Positions 59,713 through 64,000 of a stretch of 64,000 nt of DNA are shown piece by piece. The translations under genes were made by a program, and so were the position numbers. The DNA is taken from assembly GCA_016081115.2 (NCBI GenBank), contig JABTTQ020003021.1:62001-126000 (forward strand), given 5' to 3'. The DNA comes from Rehmannia glutinosa (lineage: Eukaryota; Streptophyta; Magnoliopsida; Lamiales; Orobanchaceae). The notes below the pieces were generated by a model. The model was not told the origin of the DNA. It saw only the letters and a list, made by a program, of their open reading frames with translations, and made no database searches. The first letter of the stretch is position 1. Every line of letters begins with the position of its first letter.

Positions 59713-60934
59713 ATTACAAACCAAAACAATTTTCAAGAGGACGATTTCAAAAGCAAAATAATTTTCGGTTTAAGAGTAAACTATCCGTTTAAAAACATTT
59801 TACAAACGCTCCCCTATCAACAAGCACATTAAGAAGAATTATTGCATAAGCAGTAGAAGCACAAGCTTTTACAAAAATAAACAATAACTTCATGAGCTTA
59901 GAAGCTCCCTCCGTCACAAATACTTAATGTCCATGCAAACAAGTCCATAAAGTCCATAAAACAACCATTGGACTAAGTTTTCTTCACAACTTATGGCCTA
60001 AAAAGCCATAGCTTGTAGCTTCTATTATGAGCTTTTATTGGCTTCTTTGAGCTAACGAGCCAATTTCCTGTTTCTCCCCCTTTGGAATCATCAAAAAGAA
60101 TGTTAGGATGATAGAAACATCATAGATATATCAAAGTGCGCCAAAGAGACGATTTATCAACCATTGAGCAATTTTAGGCTTAAAAACCAAGGAAAATGGG
60201 AGAAATGCATCATGAAGAGTTCATACGCCCGTTTATTTCCCAAAACATGATCTCAAAGAGTATAGAAGACTTTTGGAAGCGAGAGAATCATGTAGAAGTT
60301 GAAATTTTCATTGAAACATTTCATCGAACACATTGTGGGCGTGAAAAATAAAAAAGAGTTGTATATAGCCCTTGTAAATGATCCAAGCCAAAAAAATTTC
60401 ATCACCAAATCATACCAATTATCATACAAAACAGCATAACAACTAAGCTCATCATGATCATAAAATAATTTCATCAAGTAATATACAAGAAAGGCCATAA
60501 ACTCAAGGGTTCAACCCAATTGAGCAAAGTAAGGAAAAATCTTACCATTTAATCGGAAAGGATGAGCAATGATGATGATAAACATGCTATATACGGTCCA
60601 AGATATAAATGGAATGCATAAAAATCAATTTTGAGTGACAATAGTGTGCATTTGGCAAAGGGGACGAAAAATGGCCAAAATGAGTGAAAAAGACTAATGC
60701 TCAAGACAGAACGATTTTAAACCAAAAATGGCTTAGGGCGACCGGTCGTGGTTGAGGGCGACCGGTCGTCGTTGAGGGCGACCGGTTGCCCTCAACCTCT
60801 TCAGCCCACTGTTTTGCAAATTTTCCAAAATCCGAATTTTCAACCGAAAATCCGATTTTTCGCCCCTAAGTTTTAAAAACGTGCAAAATACAAACGTGAA
60901 TTTCATTCAATATGCATTATGCCTAACCGAGCTC
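59713..60934 (-). other. Element D 3' untranslated region
   Basis: About 1.2 kb without a supported gene. At 60740-60787 it holds three 20-bp tandem copies of a GACCGGTCGTSGTTGAGGGC unit, echoing palindromes in the LTR. Confidence 0.7.
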
Positions 60935-62480
60935 GTCAGATCGACGCAAAAGTCTCGGAAGTTAGCGGTTTTGTGAAAATATCCGCTAATTGATCTTGAG
61001 ATGGAACAAAAGATATCTCAATTTTTCGTTTTGAGACACAATCCCTTAGAAAATGATGTCGAATCTCAATATGTTTAGTACGGTTATGATGAACGGGTTT
61101 TGAGCAATATTTATAGCGGATACATTATCACAAAAGATAGGTACGTTTTCAAAAGAGCATTTGTAATCCGCTAAGGTTTGTTTCATCCAAAGAAGTTGAG
61201 TACAACAAAATGCGGCGGAAATATATTCGGCCGGCCGTTGAAAGAGAAACACGGTTTTGCTTCTTTGAAAACCAAGAAACTAGGCAATCGCTAAAAATTG
61301 ACATGATCCAGGAAGTACTTTTCCGATCATCAATATTTCCGCATAGTCGAATCACTATAACCTTTAAGAGAGAAATTTTCATTCTTTGGATAAAATAAGC
61401 CATATTGAATGGTGCCTTTCAAATATCGAAAAATCCTTTTAACGGCACTCATATGAGATTCTTTGGGATTGCTTTGAAAACGAGCACATAGGCATACGGC
61501 ATGAAGAATGTCCGGTCTACTAAGCGGTTAAATAAAGTAAACTACCAATCATACTCGATACTTGGATTCATCAACCGACTTGCCTTTTTCATCTTTGTCA
61601 ATTTTGACATTGGTTGCCATAGTGAGTCGAGACGGTTCTTCCTTCTTCAATGCCGAACTTCTTCAAAAGTTCTTTTGTATACTTTGATTGCGAAATATAA
61701 ATACCTTCTTGGCATTGCTTAATTTGAAGTCCAAGGAAGAAGTTTAGCTCCCCATCATACTCATCTCGAATTCACCTTGCATTAACTTGGAGAATTTCTT
61801 GCACAAAGATTCATTAGTAGCACCAAATATAATATCATCAACATAAATTTGCACAAGTAAACAATCTTGCCCTTTTTCAAAAACAAAGAGTGTAGTATCA
61901 ACTTTACCTCTTGTAAAACCATTTTGCAAAAAGAAAAGAGCTAAGTCTATCATACCATGCACGGGTGCTTGTTTTAAACCATACAAAGCCTTTTTAAGTT
62001 TATAAACATCATTAGGCCTAGAAAAATTTTCAAACCCGGAGGTTGTTTTACATAGACTTCTTCTTGAATAATACCATTTAAGAAAGCGGATTTAACATCC
62101 ATTTGGTAAAGTTTGAAATTTTTGAAACAAGAATAGGCAAGTAAAATACGAATAGCTTCTAAACGTGCTCTGGTGCAAAAGTTTCATCATAGTCAATACC
62201 TTCTTCTTGACAATACCCTTGAGCTACTAACCTTGCCTTATTTCGAACAATGTTGCCTTGATCATCAAGTTTGTTAGGAATACCCATTTTGTACCAATGA
62301 TTGTTTGAGATGGAGGACAAGGTACTAATTCCCATACATCATTTCTTTCAAATTGATTCAACTCCTCTTGCATTTCCAAAAACCAATCTTCATCCTCAAT
62401 AGCTTCCTTAGCATTTTTAGGCTCTTTTTGAGATATAAGAGCTTTCTCGGCAAAATTCCTTCGAGTCATTACTTTATCAA
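60935..62480 (-). pseudogene. Element D reverse transcriptase and RNase H
   Basis: Shows ELNQFERNDVWELVPCPPS and TIIGTKWVF (62300), MYGLKQAPVHG (61985; normally APRAW), TRGKVDTTLFVFEKGQDCLL, catalytic IYVDDIIFGATNES (61830), RNase H pieces KKQNRVSLSTAG (61250) and PIFCDNVSAINIAQNP (61130), then ISFVPSQDQLADIFTKPLTS (60990). Small frameshifts occur near 62270, 62020, 61740 and 61060. The polymerase catalytic site is intact. Confidence 0.88.
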
Positions 62481-62529
62481 GGGGATCACCAATAATAAGA
62501 TCTTTTGGGTGATCTCCTTAAATTTCAAT

Positions 62530-63725
62530 GCTACGGGAAGATTCAAGTATCACCCCTATCTTCTTGAGGAACATTTGAACTTGAAGGTTGATCATTATGA
62601 GCATCACTTTGAACAATAGGTTCAACAATATCCTCTTCATCACTATCGTCATTCGGTATTCTTTCAACACCCGAGGCTTCATTAAATTTGACATGAATGG
62701 ATTCTTCAACAACCATGCTAGTCTTGTTGTAAACCCGATATGCTTTGCTCTTGGTTGAATACCCCATAAATATACCTTCTTCGGCCTTAGGATCAAGTTT
62801 GTCCAATTGATCCTTAGTATTCAAAATAAAGCACTTACATCCAAATATTTTGAAATAACTAATATTTGGAGTTCTTCCTTTCCAAAGCTCATATGGAGTT
62901 TTATTCATATTAGGACGAATATAAACTCGGTTAATGACATAGCAAGCGGTACTTACGGCTTCGGCCCAAAAATACTTTGGAAGTGAAAATTCATTGAGCA
63001 TGGATCGACTCATTTCTTGTAATGTTCGATTTTTCCGTTCGGCTACTCCATTTTGTTGAGGTGTCCTTGGAGCCGAGAAATTATGAGCATATCCTTTGGT
63101 TTCACAAAATACTCTAAATTCACCGTCAAATTCTCCACCTCGATCGCTTCGAATAGACTTGATAGTATCTTCTTTTTCATTCTCAATAAGTCTACACAAC
63201 TTAACAAACTCATTAACGGCATCGTTTTTATTTGTAAGAAAAAGAGCCCAAGTATATCTCGAAAAATCATCGACTATAACAAAAGTGTAATGTTTTCCAC
63301 TTAGACTAGCCGTACCAATATCCCCATACAAATCAAGGTGAAGCAATTGTAGGGGTTTGGTAGTGGAAATTTCATTTTGGGTTTAAAACTACTCTTAACT
63401 AATTTGTTCTTTTGACAAGTGTCACATAAGCCAAGATTTTCAAAATTCAATTTGGGTAGTCCTTTTACATGTTGGTTTTTGTAAATATTTTTCAAATTCT
63501 TGTATCCAACATGTCCGAGTCGCCTATACCATAAACTTGTTAAATCATTATTGGCGACAAGACAAGAAACATTTTGACTAACCAAATCACTAGTACAAAT
63601 TTTGTAAAGATTGCCTTTTCTATTTGCTTCACAAATAATATTACCATTTTTAAGAATAAGGCATTTTTCTTTATTAAAAGAAACATCATAATTTGAATCA
63701 CAAAGTTGGCTAACACTTATCAAAT
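62530..63725 (-). CDS. Element D integrase (largely intact frame)
   Basis: The longest clean frame in the window. 63723-63301 holds the protease tail and GAG-pre-integrase with LWYRRLGHVGYKNLKNIY and CDTCQKNKLVKSSF. 63346-62543 (267 codons) holds the rve core: first Asp in MLHLDLYGD, second in IRSDRGGEFDGEFRVF, Glu in QQNGVAERKNRTLQE, then KIFGCKCFIL and the linker MVVEESIHVKFNEAS. The two frames overlap at 63301-63346, so one frameshift separates zinc-binding and catalytic parts. The protein would insert element DNA into the genome. It is part of a Gag-Pol polyprotein, so the ATG of the second frame is not a real start. Confidence 0.85.
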
Positions 63726-64000
63726 TAAACTTAAGCCCTTCTACTAAAAGAACATTACAAAGAGAGAAAGAGAGTTACCAATTTCTCCATTTCCAAGAAT
63801 TTTTCCTTTGCCATTGCCGAACATGACCATACCCTCTTCTTGGAGCTTGATGTTGGTAAAAGCTCTCTCCTCCCGGTCATATGGCGTGAACATCCGCTGT
63901 CCACGAGCCATTTCGAATCCTCCATGGTTGTTATAGCCCCTATTACCTACAAAATCATTTCTTTTAGGTACCCTATAATTTTGGGGTCCATGGGGTTAGT
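63726..64000 (-). pseudogene. Element D aspartic protease (partial)
   Basis: In one minus frame 63911-63873 reads WLVDSGCSRHMTG with the catalytic DSG, followed by EEGMVMFGNGKGKILGNGEIG at about 63850-63785 (shortened here in function: the usual copia protease flap region). A one-base change of frame sits between the two. The upstream part is beyond the window. Confidence 0.75.

Larger units (their letters stand above)
58404..64000 (-). mobile_element. Ty1/copia element D, 3' part (runs off the window)
   Basis: One LTR (58404-59696), a purine tract, a 1.2-kb 3' untranslated stretch, RNase H, reverse transcriptase, integrase and protease on the minus strand. Gene order is copia. It lacks the third gene of A-C, and its integrase is in one intact frame, so it is a different and perhaps younger element. 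The remaining gag and 5' LTR lie beyond 64000. The left flanking 5 bp is TTAAC (58399-58403). Confidence 0.9.

Overview
This window is a gene-poor, repeat-filled stretch of a flowering-plant nuclear genome, most likely a eudicot. The evidence is a nest of plant-type LTR retrotransposons (Ty1/copia Sirevirus-like, a Ty3/gypsy chromovirus with chromodomain, and Tat/Athila-like fragments), hAT-type miniature elements with 8-bp target duplications, a retroposed non-LTR insertion and several AT-rich microsatellites. I found no host protein-coding gene, tRNA, rRNA or CRISPR. Almost every recognisable coding region belongs to a transposable element and is broken by stops or frameshifts. The one long unbroken frame is the integrase of the copia element at the right edge.

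Layout. 1-124 is the end of a hAT-like miniature element; 125-1176 is AT/T-rich repeat and (CA)n(TA)n. From 1234 to 23483 lies a minus-strand chromovirus (element G). Its roughly 3.5-kb 3' LTR (1234-2981 plus 16871-18640) is split by a complete 13.9-kb Sirevirus-like element A (2982-16870, minus). G's pol (18641-23483) is itself cut by an 827-bp retroposed insertion (20812-21638), and its gag N-terminus and 5' LTR are missing. From 23484 to 27230 there are remnants of two Tat/Athila-like elements: a 3' untranslated region with 70-bp tandem repeats plus an LTR start, and a 1412-bp LTR with its adjacent 3' internal sequence. A 233-bp hAT MITE lies at 27458-27690.

Two more Sirevirus-like elements follow head to head. 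Element B (27812-41901, minus) and element C (42035-56003, plus) are 133 bp apart. Each has its own perfect 5-bp target duplication (ACACT and AACTA), so they inserted independently. C landed in a roughly 103-bp minisatellite (56004-56560), which also carries an 812-bp hAT-like element (56581-57392). A different copia element D (58404 to beyond 64000, minus) closes the window.

A, B and C share one plan: LTR, tRNA-iMet primer site (deleted in B), gag with a CCHC knuckle and a coiled-coil tail, protease, integrase, reverse transcriptase, RNase H, an untranslated spacer, then a roughly 4.6-kb third open reading region, polypurine tract and LTR. The third region occupies the place of the 'envelope-like' gene of Sireviruses. 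It looks cytosolic or nuclear: a plant-transposon-protein-like N-terminal part, disordered acidic/proline-rich linkers and charged coiled coils, with no obvious signal peptide or membrane segment. In A it is preceded by a TATA-like box and a pyrimidine-rich leader.

Two structural oddities deserve attention. First, B contains a 154-bp copy of its own left flank between its truncated leader and its right LTR, as if a full-length allele and a solo-LTR allele had been joined in tandem. Second, CAG/CTG words in one copy repeatedly correspond to CG-containing words in another. C-to-T decay cannot explain this, and it may reflect basecalling error at methylated CHG sites. Many of the frameshifts in this window may therefore not be biological.
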